Shown here piece after piece: positions 1 to 10,445 of a stretch of DNA of 64,000 bases (positions are counted from its first letter, which is position 1; each line of letters begins with the position of its first letter). The DNA comes from Dryomyza anilis (lineage: Eukaryota; Arthropoda; Insecta; Diptera; Dryomyzidae). The stretch spans positions 65,091,639-65,155,638 of the forward strand of contig OX638135.1 of the NCBI GenBank assembly GCA_951804985.1, written 5' to 3'. A model generated the notes under the pieces. The model saw only the letters and a program-made list of their open reading frames with translations. It made no database searches and had not been told where the DNA came from. Made by a program: the position numbers and the translations under genes.

Positions 1-224
1 ATCTTTGAGTAATTGGGAAGATGTAAGTCACTTTATAAAATTGGTTCTAGTTGAACTTCGTTGAGAAGAAGAGATTCGAAGAAGAATCGAATTAGCACAG
101 AATAGAGTAAGTTTCTACCTTCCCACACCCTGTGAAGAAATACATTACGGTAGTCTCACAGAGTAATTTAGATTGGTCACAGAAGATTTTAGCGTGTTCA
201 AGTCTCGCACTTCTGGTTTTGTAC
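1..224. other. Unassigned flank
   Basis: No gene or recognisable element was found. A stretch near 187-222 (gtgttcaag followed by ttttgtacca) loosely resembles the flank just after the family A copy that ends at 60264, so part of it may be an older repeat. Confidence 0.3.
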
Positions 225-234
225 CATGACCTCC

Positions 235-754
235 TGAGTCGAGAGGTATTTAGCCCAATAGTGCAAGCAATCAACAATAATAAATGAGACACAAGACAAT
301 TCAGCGCCCTAAGCAATGTGTTACAAAGAGACAGAAGATATTCAGTGCACTGAGCCAACGTGCGAGAAAGAGATAGAAGATGAGCACATAAAAACACATG
401 AGTGCGAATGAGTTGCCAATAGCATGCGTCATTCACGAAACGAGTAGAAGGTTCTCGAAACATGTCGAAACGTGTCGAACTGATACATTTAGTATATAAG
501 TGCGCCGCATCTGAGGCACATCACTTCAGTAGTGATTGTAAAGTGGTCGAGTGCATCTCGTGTGATAAATGCCAAGTTAAATTGTGGACATGCAGTAGTT
601 GTTAAAATTTGTTATTAGTAAAGTTGTTTATTAAAGTGAATTAATAAAGTTATTTGTTATAATTTAAACCAAACATAAGAGTGTTTTTATTTTGTACACA
701 ATCCAGAGATACGAACTTGTAGAACAGTTTTCCATAGACTGAATTTTCGTAACA
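235..754 (+). mobile_element. LTR of family A retroelement (5' LTR, damaged start)
   Basis: The 3' edge is clear: it ends TTCGTAACA at 754 and is followed two bases later by a primer-binding site. Other copies of this LTR (42548-43083 minus, 57733 on) begin TGTTACGAAAAGAGG; here that start is degenerate (gtcgagaggta). A TATA box (tatataag, 493-500) sits in the expected U3 position and a poly(A) signal AATAAA lies near 644. The LTR is about 520 bp. The first 18 bases at the left edge match the mini-me core instead of the LTR start, so the boundary is probably rearranged. Confidence 0.8.
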
Positions 755-755
755 T

Positions 756-773
756 TGGTGTCAGAAGTGGGAT
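756..773 (+). promoter_or_regulatory. Primer-binding site, tRNA-Leu type
   Basis: TGGTGTCAGAAGTGGGAT lies one base after the LTR end. It ends in the complement of CCA and matches the 3' end of insect tRNA-Leu, the primer used by the mdg3/blastopia/micropia group of Ty3/Gypsy elements. It fixes the element as plus strand and the LTR at 235-754 as the 5' LTR. Confidence 0.8.
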
Positions 774-784
774 TGTGATACAAA

Positions 785-906
785 ATGGTTAAATTGGAAC
801 AACTCAAAGTCGACCAGCTAAAAAAGAAGCTGGCGAGTAGTGATCTTCCAACTGCTGGTACGAAAGTAGAGCTACAGAAGCATCTAATGGAGGAATTGGA
901 TATCCA
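785..906 (+). pseudogene. Family A gag, N-terminal SAP-like fragment
   Basis: The ATG is 11 bases after the primer site. About 40 residues follow that look like a SAP nucleic-acid-binding helix pair (LKVDQLKKKL then LPTAGTKVELQKHL). The reading then runs into unrelated sequence at 907, where a motif shared with 46716 begins (GGGCTCTCATCACGTAAC). The rest of the same gag reappears at 13778, so this looks like one element split by a transposon. In the copy at 58090 the same SAP segment is followed by the normal gag. The break removes any function. Confidence 0.7.
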
Positions 907-1166
907 GGGCTCTCATCACGTAACTTTAAAACGACCGTCGTTGAATTCACGTAAACGTTGTGCGTTGATTCACGTAAACCCCGCACTGTCGTGTCGTTCA
1001 TCATTCCTGTTTTAAAAAGTTGTAAAGCAACTGGAACATGAAAACAAACACATTTCTGTCAAAAAAAAGTTGTTTATATCTATAATTTTGAAATTAGCAA
1101 TTGAAAATGTAAGTAATTAGCATATTTTGTTAAAAGTTATTAATAAAACAAATTTATTTTATAAAG
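907..1166 (+). mobile_element. Left end of a decayed PIF/Harbinger-type transposon
   Basis: The segment starts GGGCTCTCATCACGTAAC at 907 and the same ~35-bp start recurs at 46716, as expected for a transposon terminal repeat. It interrupts the gag at 785-906. It is followed by a Myb-like exon (1167) and, on the other side of a large insertion, by a transposase remnant on the minus strand (12830-13784), the usual divergent two-gene layout of Harbinger elements. The matching right terminal repeat was not found, probably lost by deletion near 13780. A 3-bp target duplication is not demonstrable. Confidence 0.5.
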
Positions 1167-1335
1167 GTCGATTACACCTCAACAATTGGATCTGATGGTC
1201 AATTTTATGGAAGAGAACCCGAAGTTGGGAAAGAATTATGTCTCCAAGACCGTACAGCGAAGGCAAACTGTGAATAATCTTTGGATCGCCTTAACGGTAA
1301 AATTGAACGCAACTGGGCTTCCTACCAAGTCCGTT
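1167..1335 (+). pseudogene. Harbinger Myb/SANT-like protein, exon split by Gypsy insertion (part 1)
   Basis: The reading after the acceptor ttttataaag starts SITPQQLDLMVNFMEENPKL and continues with a tryptophan in NNLWIALTVKLNATG and then PTKS, the pattern of the Myb/SANT-like DNA-binding domain (Myb_DNA-bind_5 type) found in the second protein of PIF/Harbinger transposons. The exon is cut at 1335 by the minus-strand Ty3/Gypsy element; the CGTT at 1332-1335 is repeated at 11084-11087, and the exon continues to a splice donor at 11103. In the family this protein binds the terminal repeats and helps import the transposase. Here it is broken. Confidence 0.65.
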
Positions 1336-1966
1336 TGTTGTAATTAAAATGTCCGTTGCTTAGGCGTGAGGCCAAATGTCGCAACGTTCCATTTATAATT
1401 ACCCATGATGTCCTACCAGAGAATGTCCAACGTTGAAGTTCCATTTTTATTAACCGAAATAATTCAAACAAGTCTTTTCTTCCAAGACATACTTTTATTT
1501 AATTGAAAGTTCTATTTTAATATTAACATTATTGTTTAACTTATAAAAGAAACACGTCTGCACTCTAAGGCAGTTAAAATCTTATCCAACTTAAAATATA
1601 TTCTTAACCTCTACTCATCACCTCGGTCGCACCAATATTTACAAACACCAGATATGAGTGTCATCATATTGTGAAATAATCAATTCGTATTGGGGTGATC
1701 GTGAGAAAAACTTCTATGTGCTTTAGTTCCCTGTACGCCGCATGCAGGTGCTACCTGATGAGGCTCACATTACAACCAATACATTTGTTGTTGTCATCAT
1801 ATGTGTATAAGAGTAAGTGTAAGTGTATGAGAAAAATACGAATGCATGCATAACAGTAAGCATTTTTGGAGTTACATTATTATGATTAATATGAATATGA
1901 TATTGTGCTTACTGGCGATGTGCAGATTTTTCAAACTAAAAGAAAAAGTATTTCTGATATACAACA
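1336..1966 (-). repeat. 3' LTR of the Ty3/Gypsy element
   Basis: This 631-bp LTR is bounded by TGTTGT and ACAACA. It is near identical to 10446-11083: by eye only one substitution (ggagtt versus ggtgtt) and a 7-bp difference (gtaagtgtaagtg versus gtaagtgtatcaaataagtg) were seen. That argues for recent insertion. Confidence 0.95.
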
Positions 1967-1980
1967 TTCTTCCCCCCTTA
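1967..1980 (-). promoter_or_regulatory. Polypurine tract of the Ty3/Gypsy element
   Basis: On the minus strand TAAGGGGGGAAGAA abuts the LTR. This is the plus-strand DNA primer site for reverse transcription and shows that the left LTR is the 3' LTR. Confidence 0.9.
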
Positions 1981-2704
1981 TTTTAAGAAAAAGTTATTAT
2001 TAATTAAATAATAATAGTTTTTTCTTTTACATTGTTAATATCTTGAAAAAATTCTTATAGTGTAGATTATTTTATTTTTAAAAATAAACAATTGTATATT
2101 ACCTAGTGGAGATAAATAATATCAAATTTAATGATTTTAAATTAAAAAAAAAAATGGTATTGGCCCAATTTTCTAATTATTTGGCTGCATTAGCCCGCCT
2201 TTAATCTAAACATCTGAATTATAAAAGGAAATTAAATACAAACATAACCTGATCCCGATGTTTTTAGCGTTAATTGCTGCTGCCACTCTTCGGTTGGTGG
2301 TTGCTGCGATTGCGTTGACTGTAGCTGCACTTTATTTGTTTCTGGCACTGTTTCAACAAACATTGTTTTCATCTTGCGTCTTGATTTTCTTAGCTTTTAA
2401 AATTTGATGTCTTCTATGTTGCGTTGTTTTTCAGCCAAATTAAATCGTACTTTGTTGAGAGCAGATACTAAAATTGATAATTTTGTAATTTTATATTTCT
2501 GAATATTAATACGGATTTGTCTTCTTTAAATGTTTTGAGAAATTTTCTTGTTCGATAGTTTTTCCAGCGGAATTGTCATCTTCAGTAATTGTAATTTTTA
2601 TTTATACGTAGATGTTGTTGTTTTGTTAGTTTGACGTTGTTGTACTATTATATTTCACTTGTTGTAACAATATTCGAATACGTATATTGGTTCTTATCGT
2701 TTTT

Positions 2705-3470
2705 ATACCCTACACTAAGAGTGAAAGGGTATATTCAGTTTGGTACGCCGTTTGTAACACCCAGAAGGAAGCATCTCCGGTATGGAAAAGTATATATATT
2801 CTTGATCAGCATGACCTCCTGAGTCGATTTAGCGATGTCCGTCTGTCCGTCTGTCTGTCCGTCTGTCTGTCCGTCTGTCTGTCCGTCTGTCCGTCCGTCT
2901 GTCTGTCTGTCTGTCTGTCTGTCTGTTGAAATCCCTACTACTTTTAAAATTGAAGAGCTAGATAAATGAAACTTATAACTTTGATTACTAATATACCTAC
3001 GCTGTATGTGCGAAAAAATTGGCGAGATCGGTTCATTGTGACCTATGATCCGACCACTTATGTTCAAATACCTCATATAAAATGTACATATAAAGATCAA
3101 TTTTTATGTATACGTGCTTAGGTAAACTTTTTTGGTCAAATATATATTGACATCATGCTCAAGTACGTGATAATAATGTTTTCCGTCGAAAAGACCTGTG
3201 GTTCATTAAAAAAAAAATCGAAATTCGGTACACCTACCCATTTGTAAATATGGGTATCAAATGAATGGAAATTCTTCAGCGATTGAATGTTTGTAGTTAT
3301 TTTCAGGATTCGTATACCCTGGTGACCTATATATCACTTTGAATGGTAACCACACATATGTGTAGGGTATTTATAGTCGGCTTAGACCGACTATAATTTT
3401 GATAATCCTAACTATCATAATTACACCTACTTTAAAATTTCCCATGTGATCTAACCTTCCCAACTGGTTA
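2705..3470 (+). mobile_element. mini-me element, copy 1 (inside the Gypsy element)
   Basis: The element starts ATACCCTACACTAAGAG and contains the mini-me hallmarks: tatatata, the conserved core tcttgatcagcatgacctc then gagtcgatttagcgatgtcc, and a (GTCY)n run at about 2838-2927. It continues to the inverted end gtgtagggtat (3360-3370), a hairpin ttatagtcgg/ccgactataa (3371-3396) and a shared tail to about 3470. The same layout occurs at 11919-12590 and, reversed, at 50785-51441. It has no coding capacity. The microsatellite here is far longer than in the other copies. Confidence 0.85.
2838..2927. repeat. (GTCY)n microsatellite within mini-me
   Basis: About 90 bases of gtcc/gtct units. In the mini-me copy at 11919 only about four units exist at the same place (12053-12068), so this is a local expansion. 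Confidence 0.9.
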
Positions 3471-5054
3471 ATATTCGTCTTCTTCAAAATTGTTTAAGAA
3501 ATTGTGTTCATTTGTTGAAGCGTGTGTGATTTAGTGTAATTGTGGTAACTTTGTTGATTTGTTAAATTTATTTTTGTAATCAGGTTCGCATTGACAGCTA
3601 AATAAGTGTATATGGAATAGCTCCTTCAACTTATTTACATAATGTTAGCGTGTTCTTTGAGCGATAAAATTGTCATCTTTTATTTAGTATATATAAGATG
3701 TAAAATGTTGTTGCATTATTATGATAAAATAGTTCCAACTTTCTTTGCTGATTTGTCAAACTTCTACATCCATATCCATAGGGTAGCTCCTTTCTCTTAA
3801 TTAAACATGTATTGATTGTTGTCGTCCGCGCCATAACTCTCACATGTCGTTTTATCATTATTCTTTTGTACTTCATTACATTACATTACCATTTCAGACC
3901 TTTTCCCAACAAAATTAAACGACCTTCTTTGGCAATTAAAATTTTAGCATATTGTATTTAACGTTAATTTTTATTGTTTGGTGGTTTGCTTGTTGTTCTT
4001 CTTCGTGCATGTTTTACTTCTTTGTGATTCGTCGTGGTTGGAGTACATTTGCAGAATCAGGATTATTATTAAAATACTTGTTACTTGTTTACTATAACTT
4101 CATACTTAATTTAATTTAACATCATTTTTAATTTATATAGAATATTCAAATTTAATATCTTCATTGTATGTTTATATTGAACATTTAATTTATTACATTT
4201 AATAAAATGTACATGTACTTTAGAAATCTTTAATTTTTCCATAATATTTCATTACCACATGACTCAATGCTAGTCATTTTCAAAAATACTTAGCTATTTA
4301 TTCATGCACTAATTTATTAATTTAAATATGCTTGATATATGACAGTATTTTCAATCTTTCTTTTGCATAACAACTTTGGTACATTCAATACGTACATATA
4401 TATATTTTTTATGACCGTTAAATGATTTTGGTTAAAACGTTTGCTAGTTTGTTTGTTTTTGTCTCTGCATTAACGTATCTCGTTTCATTTTCAGTCCATT
4501 AGTGCAGTGGTTCCTACATGCAAAACGCTGAATTGCATTTTATCACTTATAACTATACCTAAGCTCCTCACTTATATCTGTGCTCCCCTTCAGTTTGTGC
4601 TCCGCTTACGTCTATCTGTATTTAAAGTACAACGATATTTCTTTCATTTGTTTCGATTGACAATGCCCTTGACAATGAAATTGAGGTGCTGACCTATTTC
4701 AAATATAGTGGCAATGTATATTTTATTTCTTTTGCTAATTCGTACTGAAATCTTTGCTTAATAATTATCTAATATAATCTTGTAAATCACTTTATTCCTT
4801 TATCCATTACAAATTTTTTAATACATGATTTAATGCTAGTAACCTTTTAAAATTAATACGTCGCTATTCCCTCATGCACTTATTTATTTGATTAAGATTT
4901 AAAAACATATTCCTAAAAAAAAATTCTTATTAACGCGGCATTTCTTTACCTTATATTGTTGTTTGCAATAGTATGCATTTCATTCTAACATGATTACGAT
5001 TTATGATCATCATGAACTATTGGTTCAGTTATTTATTTCTTTACATTTATTTAT

Positions 5055-5996
5055 TTAATTGTGTAAAACTTCAAAATTATATGCTTTTAATAGGTTGTTA
5101 TGGAATTTTTTCCCTTTTCCTTTGATGGAAATCATTGTCGTTACAGGACTTACTACCGAAAGTACCTCATAGGGTCCTACCCATATGGGAGAAAATTTAT
5201 TCTTTCTATTTTGATTTTTTAATAATATTTTATCGCCTACTTTAAATATTGTTGGGTGTAATGCGCTGTCATAGCTTTGTTTAGATTTTTCTTTTGCTTT
5301 TTCTTGATTTTGTCTCACGATTTCATGAGTGCGTTGAATCTGATATTTTAATAATTTGTTGTAATCATCAGTATTATAAACTGGTGAACATTTACGTTTT
5401 AGATTAGTGGGCATATCAAAATCAAACCCATATAAAGTACGGAAAGGGGTTTGCCCTGTTGACATATGTACTGTGTTATTGTGCACGTGCATTGCCGAAT
5501 TTAACCATTGGTCCCAGTTTGACCCATCTTCTTTTGCAAAACTTCGCAAATATTCTGCTAATGGTCGATGGCTTCTTTCCAAAGATCCATTAGCTTGTGG
5601 ATGATATGGCGAAATATGTAACTTTTTAATTCCTAACAATTTACATGTATCTGAAAACAATTTAGAGACGAAATTTGAACCATTGTCGGTAACTAATACT
5701 TTTGGAATATTTAAGCGCGTAATGATTTCGTCGTAAAATGCTTTCGCTACAGTGCTTGCTTCTGCGTCGGGTATAGCTACGCAACACATATATTTTGAAA
5801 AATCATCTTGAAATGTTAATATATATTTATTTCCAGAGATAGTTTCTGGTAAAATTCCTACAAGATCCATGTATACTTTATCAAATGGTCTCACTGGCGT
5901 ATCAGTTAGGACCATTGGCATTTTTGTAAGCCTAAAACTTTTATTTACTTGGCATTTTGAACAATTTTTTACGTAATCTTTTATTTGTTTCTGCAT
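5055..5996 (-). CDS. pol: Ty3/Gypsy pol: integrase core and C-terminus
   Basis: This 313-residue frame begins in the zinc domain cysteines (NCSKCQ). The catalytic D-D-E triad is visible: VYMDLVGIL, VTDNGSNFV and PYHPQANGSLERSH. The C-terminal part has the GPY/F-type motif WVGPYEVLSV near 5160, common in Ty3/Gypsy integrases. The frame is intact from the first methionine to the stop, but upstream frame breaks mean it would not be translated as part of a full Gag-Pol. Confidence 0.9.
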   Translation of the reverse strand: MQKQIKDYVKNCSKCQVNKSFRLTKMPMVLTDTPVRPFDKVYMDLVGILPETISGNKYILTFQDDFSKYMCCVAIPDAEASTVAKAFYDEIITRLNIPKVLVTDNGSNFVSKLFSDTCKLLGIKKLHISPYHPQANGSLERSHRPLAEYLRSFAKEDGSNWDQWLNSAMHVHNNTVHMSTGQTPFRTLYGFDFDMPTNLKRKCSPVYNTDDYNKLLKYQIQRTHEIVRQNQEKAKEKSKQSYDSALHPTIFKVGDKILLKNQNRKNKFSPIWVGPYEVLSVVSPVTTMISIKGKGKKFHNNLLKAYNFEVLHN

Positions 5997-7008
5997 ACCT
6001 TTCCACTTAAATTGTCTTCTGATTCTAAAATATGTTTTACTGCACCCTGATGGCCTCCTAATGCGGAATCATGAAAATCTTTTATTACCGTTTTAATTTC
6101 TTCCGGATCAGTTAATAAGTGTGCAGAATTTGTTTCGTTATTTGCATCTGTAATTGTTTCATCTACGACCGGTGTACTAATTTGGGGCTTTGTTTTTGTA
6201 ATTTGTTGATCTAATTTATTTTGTGTAGTTTTAGAACGTGTTTGTACTGCTGTAATATCGGGTTGTAAATATGGTATTCTGCTTAAAGCAGCCGCGTTCA
6301 AATTCTTTTTACCTGGTTTGTAAATTATTTCAAAATCGTATTCTGACAACTTATGTCGGAAACGCGCAAGGCGGGATGTCTGATCTTTTAAGTTTGCAAT
6401 ACCTTTTAGGGGCTGATGATCTGTAAAAATTTTAAATGGTCGCCCTAATAGGTATGCTCTGAAATTCTTAGTTGCCCAAACAATAGCTAAAAATTCTTTT
6501 TCAATGGTGGAGTATCGTTTTTCGGCCCCATTTAATGCCCTACTCGCAAATGCGACTGGTCTATCGCTTCCAACTTCGCCTTGCGACAGTACCGCGCCTA
6601 TTGCTTCATTACTTGCATCAGTTGTAAGTAAAAAAGTTTTCGTAAAATCTGGATATGCGAGAATTGGTGATGAAATTATTGATTCTTTTAATTTAATAAA
6701 TGAATTTTGACAATCGTCTGTCCATGTAAATTTAACGTCGTTTCTAAGTAAATTATTAATTGGTAATGATATTTTGGCCATATTGCCAATGAATTTTCTG
6801 TAATAATTAATTAATCCCAAAAATGCTTGTACTTCTTTTCTATTTCTTGGCACCGGAATATTTTTCACGCATTCGACCTTAGAGGGGTCTGGCAGCGCAC
6901 CTAGTTCCGAACATTTATGTCCTAAATATACAACTTCGCGACGCAAAAACTGACATTTTTCGGTATTTAATTTTAAATTATGTTCCCATAATTTCTGTAA
7001 TACATTAC
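5981..7008 (-). pseudogene. pol: Ty3/Gypsy pol: RT connection, RNase H, start of integrase
   Basis: The region starts with the RT thumb/connection (YLGHKCSELG, AFLGLINYYRKFIGN). RNase H follows with its acidic residues in LLTTDASNEAIGAVLSQ, YSTIEKEFLAIVWA and FKIFTDHQPLKG. The integrase zinc domain begins at HDSALGGHQG (the two histidines). Close to 6040 a one-base frameshift shifts the remainder of the zinc domain into the frame of the next segment, as homologous sequence RIRRQFKWKGM reads in the other frame. Confidence 0.85.
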
Positions 7009-7809
7009 TTAATCGCTTAAATTTTTTCCATATACAACTATGTCATCAAGATACACAAAACAATCGATACCCTGTAAACCTGTTAATATGTGGTTCATTA
7101 TTCTTTGAAAAGTGGCCGGTGCACCTGTTAAACCAAATGGCATTCTATTAAATTCAAAATGTCCAAGTCCCGTACTGAAAGCAGTTTTTTCTTTATCTCT
7201 TTCATCTACTAAGACCTGATGATAACCACTTGCTAAATCCAATGTTGAAAAGTATCTACTATGCCCTAGCTGATCTAATATCTCGTCTATACGAGGAATC
7301 GGAAATACTTGTTTTATTGTTACATCATTTAGTTTACGAAAATCTATTACTAGTCTCCATTTCTAGCTACCGTCCTTATTGCTCTTTTTTGGTACTAACA
7401 ATAACGGTGAATTCCAAGGTGAGGTGCTTGGAGATATAATGCCGTCATCTAACATTTTTACTACTTGTCTATTAATTTCTTCCCTATGTGTATGTGGAAG
7501 TTTATATTGTTTCTGATTAATTGGTGGTTGGTTCCATTGTGTAGTTATTTCATGTTTAAGCGCTGGCGTGTATGTTAATTCATCGCCATCTAAGTGAAAA
7601 ACGTCATGATAAGAAATACACAAATTTTGTAAAGATGTAATTTCGTCTTTATTTAAAGTTTCGTCAATTTTAATTTCCCTTAAAAATCTGTTAATTCTAT
7701 TTGTTATATTTACTGAATTTACGCTATTTATTGTAGAATTTTTTGTATACGATTCTTTATACTGATTAAAATTCGAAAACTTTGGTTTAAATTTGTTGTC
7801 TATTAGAAT
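7009..7809 (-). pseudogene. pol: Ty3/Gypsy pol: reverse transcriptase
   Basis: The RT fingers and palm are recognisable: PWNSPLLLVPKK near 7400, then a TAG stop (7363-7365), then KWRLVIDFRKLNDV, LDLASGYHQVLVDE, KTAFSTGLGHFEFNRMPFGL and FVYLDDIVVYG (catalytic YLDD near 7040). The stop separates two otherwise well-conserved blocks in the same frame. Just after YLDD, near 7009-7020, a frameshift with loss of a few codons moves the reading to the frame of the RNase H segment. The product copies element RNA into DNA. Confidence 0.85.
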
Positions 7810-8706
7810 TTATTTTTCTGTAGCATTTAATATTGAAACATAAACTCTATTCTTGCTAACATTTGATAGGCTTTCGCCTAAATATACACCTGGAGAAATT
7901 TCTTGCTTATGTATTAATACGATTGGAATTTTTGTTTTTAAAGGTAATGATACTATTTTCGCGGTTCTCGCTTGAATTTTAATTTGTTGGTTGTAAAAAA
8001 TGTTTTGTATTTCTGTCTGTGTTTTCATTGGTAGTTTTATAATATGATTTTTATCTATATCAAAGAACGTTATCGTTTTATCTATCGCATTTATTATAGA
8101 TCGATTCCATAAATTGTCACGTCCGATTATTCCGTCTGCTGGTACTCCTTGTTCAAGTGACACTACGTGTAGCATTAAACTTAAGCACCCTATGCTCCCG
8201 TGTTGGACCTTGGTGGTTCCTAATGTCCTAACACAACCACCAAAAGCCCCATTCAAATCCTTTTGAATATTTTTGTTAAAACCTGGAAAATTTGTCATCG
8301 CACTTTCTTTTACTAAACTGGCATCTGCTCCTGAGTCTACTAATAAAAGAAGTCTTCCATTTTTAGCTGCCTCGCAAGGTACTGAAATGAAAACATTAGA
8401 TAAATTCGAACAATCTCCATTCCAATTGTGTATTATGCAATTTTCTTTTGCATTTAATTCATATTTTAATTCATTGTTTACCTTCAGTTTTTGAAAGTTT
8501 AATGGGGTAGTAAATTTGACCACAGTCTCTTTCGACGTCTGATCTACAATTCCTAACTCATTTGGCCCTATATTACTTTTCTTTTGGGGTCCCCAGTTAA
8601 TTGGCCCCTCTTAGTTTCCCTGATTATGATTATTATTTGTGACTGATTCAAATTTTGTTTTCGCATAACACTTATCTATTTTATGCCCTTGTCTATCACA
8701 CCATAA
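7810..8706 (-). pseudogene. pol: Ty3/Gypsy pol: aspartic protease region
   Basis: The frame is the same as gag. After the second in-frame stop (8611-8613) the reading runs through 8523 to 7810. The retropepsin active site is LLLLVDSGADASLV (DSG followed by A, near 8340), with downstream IIGRDNLW matching the ILG/IIGxD flap partner motif. Stop TAA at 7810-7812 again interrupts a frame that goes on into the RT. The protease would mature the Gag-Pol polyprotein. Confidence 0.75.
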
Positions 8707-9606
8707 TCATTTCATATTACTTGTTTTATTTTCTTTGCGATTATTATTTTTAATATCATTATTACCTAACTGTATTTTAGAATTTTTTATATTAGTATTG
8801 GCACATTTCCAATTAGCTTCATGACCATAAGTTCCACATTCGTAGCAGAAAGGCTCATTTTTCCTACTAATACAATCGTCCCTAGTATGTCCTAATTTCA
8901 TACAGAATGAACATGTCGGAACATTCCTTACATAGGTTGATTTATCATTCTTTTCTGGATTTTCTCTTTGCTTAATTATTTCTGAATTATGTTCTGCTTC
9001 AACATTACATTCGTATTCATTTAACTTTGGTCTTAGTTGCATAATAGCTTCAACATTTAATGCTTCTTCCAATAATGCATCTAATGTGTCTGACTTACTA
9101 CTTAATAATACAACTTTTGTTGTTGGATCCTTCACATTTACTTTAAAAGAGATCAATACTGACTTCTGTAATTCCAATCTGAATACGTCATCATTACTTA
9201 TCTTTTTACGGTATTTTTTACTTGCAATTTCTAATGCCATGGATTGCAATTCGTCTAATCGTCTTCCAAACGCTCTCAAACTCTCTTTACTATTTTGAAA
9301 AACTTTTTTAATCTTTTCTAGTACTGCATCTAAAGAAATATCATTTAAGTATGTATTTTTTAGCAACTCGTATAATTCTTCTATTTTTTGAAAATGTTTT
9401 ATCCTCACCAATTTATAAGCATCTCCCTGCAAATGTAACCTAACGCATTTAATAAATTCCTCATAATCTGATTCTTTAATTTTAAGCTTTGCTGTTTCAC
9501 AGCCTTCAATAAATTTATATAATTCAGTTTCTAGTAATGGAGATTCTGCCCCAGAAAAGTAAGGAACAACGTAATGTACGCGTTTAAATACATTTTCTGT
9601 ACCCAT
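8707..9606 (-). CDS. gag: Ty3/Gypsy gag (capsid-nucleocapsid), ended by a premature stop
   Basis: The frame has 299 residues from an ATG that is the first in the leader. The first ~200 residues are a helical capsid-type region (FIEGCETAKLKIKESDYEEF; a segment around LHLQGDAYKLV resembles retrotransposon gag core). Two zinc knuckles follow near residues 232-270: CSFCMKLGHTRDDC (CX2CX4HX4C) and CYECGTYGHEANWKC (CX2CX4HX5C). The stop is TGA at 8707-8709, but the same frame continues after it with another knuckle-like stretch (WCDRQGHKIDKC) and, after TAA at 8611-8613, into the protease. Gag and protease were therefore probably one frame. The product would package element RNA in cytoplasmic particles. 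Confidence 0.85.
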   Translation of the reverse strand: MGTENVFKRVHYVVPYFSGAESPLLETELYKFIEGCETAKLKIKESDYEEFIKCVRLHLQGDAYKLVRIKHFQKIEELYELLKNTYLNDISLDAVLEKIKKVFQNSKESLRAFGRRLDELQSMALEIASKKYRKKISNDDVFRLELQKSVLISFKVNVKDPTTKVVLLSSKSDTLDALLEEALNVEAIMQLRPKLNEYECNVEAEHNSEIIKQRENPEKNDKSTYVRNVPTCSFCMKLGHTRDDCISRKNEPFCYECGTYGHEANWKCANTNIKNSKIQLGNNDIKNNNRKENKTSNMK

Positions 9607-10425
9607 TTTAATTATCGGTTTTTTATTGATTTATGTAATTAAACATTAATTACTTTCTTTATATATATATAGATTGCATTTATTATTTTTATATTTAATG
9701 TAAAACATTTTCAAGTTTATTAATTTATATTTATTTAGAACACAACAAAAAAAAATATATTAATGAAAACCCGTTATATATTTGTATGTTAAAGGATGAA
9801 AATTGAAAATTAAATAAAAATTGGTACTATATTTTATTTTCTGCAAAGCTATGTATATTTTTTGTTTAAACAGTAGATTGCTTAATAGTTGATTTAATTT
9901 TTCTGTTAAATTTAATACTGTTTTATTTAGCTCATTTTGATATATATACAATTATTTTTTTTCTAAAAACATCTCATCATTTTATAACTGAATACTGATT
10001 TTTTTTATGTAATTTAATTTTGTTAAAATTCTCCAATTTGTTATTTAATTAATTTCACAACGCTATGAAAACATTGCTGTATCAAAATTCTTAAATTATT
10101 CAACATTTTAATTTCACAGTTTTATTTAAAGTTAATTTAATTTCACAATATTATGAAATTTTTTAAAAATTTTATCATTTATTTAAAATGTTCAATTGCC
10201 TGTTTTTCAAATGTCTAATTTCATGATTTCAATATTCTCAAATGTTTCTTTTGTTTTATATCACAAATTCACAAAAATTATTTTCTTTTCGCACATTTTC
10301 TTTCACTGTTTTTCACAATACTCACGACTCCTAAAAAATATATTTTCCCTTGTCCAATATATTTATTTCATATACTTCTAATCTCCATCCAGTCCATCCT
10401 GTCCCCTGGGATTTGATGTTTGGTT
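9607..10425 (-). other. Untranslated leader of the Ty3/Gypsy element
   Basis: About 820 bases between primer site and gag ATG are very AT-rich with no long frame. Short direct repeats of caattttt/tttcacaat type are scattered. Nothing else is recognisable. Confidence 0.6.
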
Positions 10426-10443
10426 CGAAAACCGGCTGCGCCA
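10426..10443 (-). promoter_or_regulatory. Primer-binding site of the Ty3/Gypsy element, tRNA-Ser-like
   Basis: On the minus strand TGGCGCAGCCGGTTTTCG lies two bases after the 5' LTR. It is complementary to a tRNA ending CGGCTGCGCCA; a G discriminator and this acceptor resemble insect tRNA-Ser, the primer of the 17.6/297 group, with one mismatch to the sequence I recall (CGACTGCGCCA). Confidence 0.7.
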
Positions 10444-10445
10444 AA

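Larger units (their letters stand above)
1981..5054 (-). other. Long non-coding 3' region of the Ty3/Gypsy element
   Basis: About 3 kb between the integrase stop and the polypurine tract has no long reading frame in element orientation, so no env is recognisable. It contains a mini-me insertion (2705-3470). Two segments (about 4210-4340 and 4770-4910) are diverged copies of each other, sharing atga[ct]t[ca]aatgctagt and ttcatgcacttatttatt-like strings, so the region holds a degenerate direct repeat with a spacing of about 550 bp. Confidence 0.6.

Noticed and set aside
92..463. 123-residue minus-strand frame overlapping the family A LTR
   Set aside because: It lies mainly in LTR sequence, antisense to the element, and similar shadow frames occur in other LTR copies; no protein family resemblance.
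2735..3100. 121-residue minus-strand frame with Asp-Gly-Arg-Thr repeats
   Set aside because: It is the translated (GTCY)n microsatellite of a mini-me element.
1981..5054. Envelope gene of an errantivirus-like Gypsy element
   Set aside because: The longest frames in element orientation are far too short, and no signal peptide, furin site or transmembrane pattern is visible.
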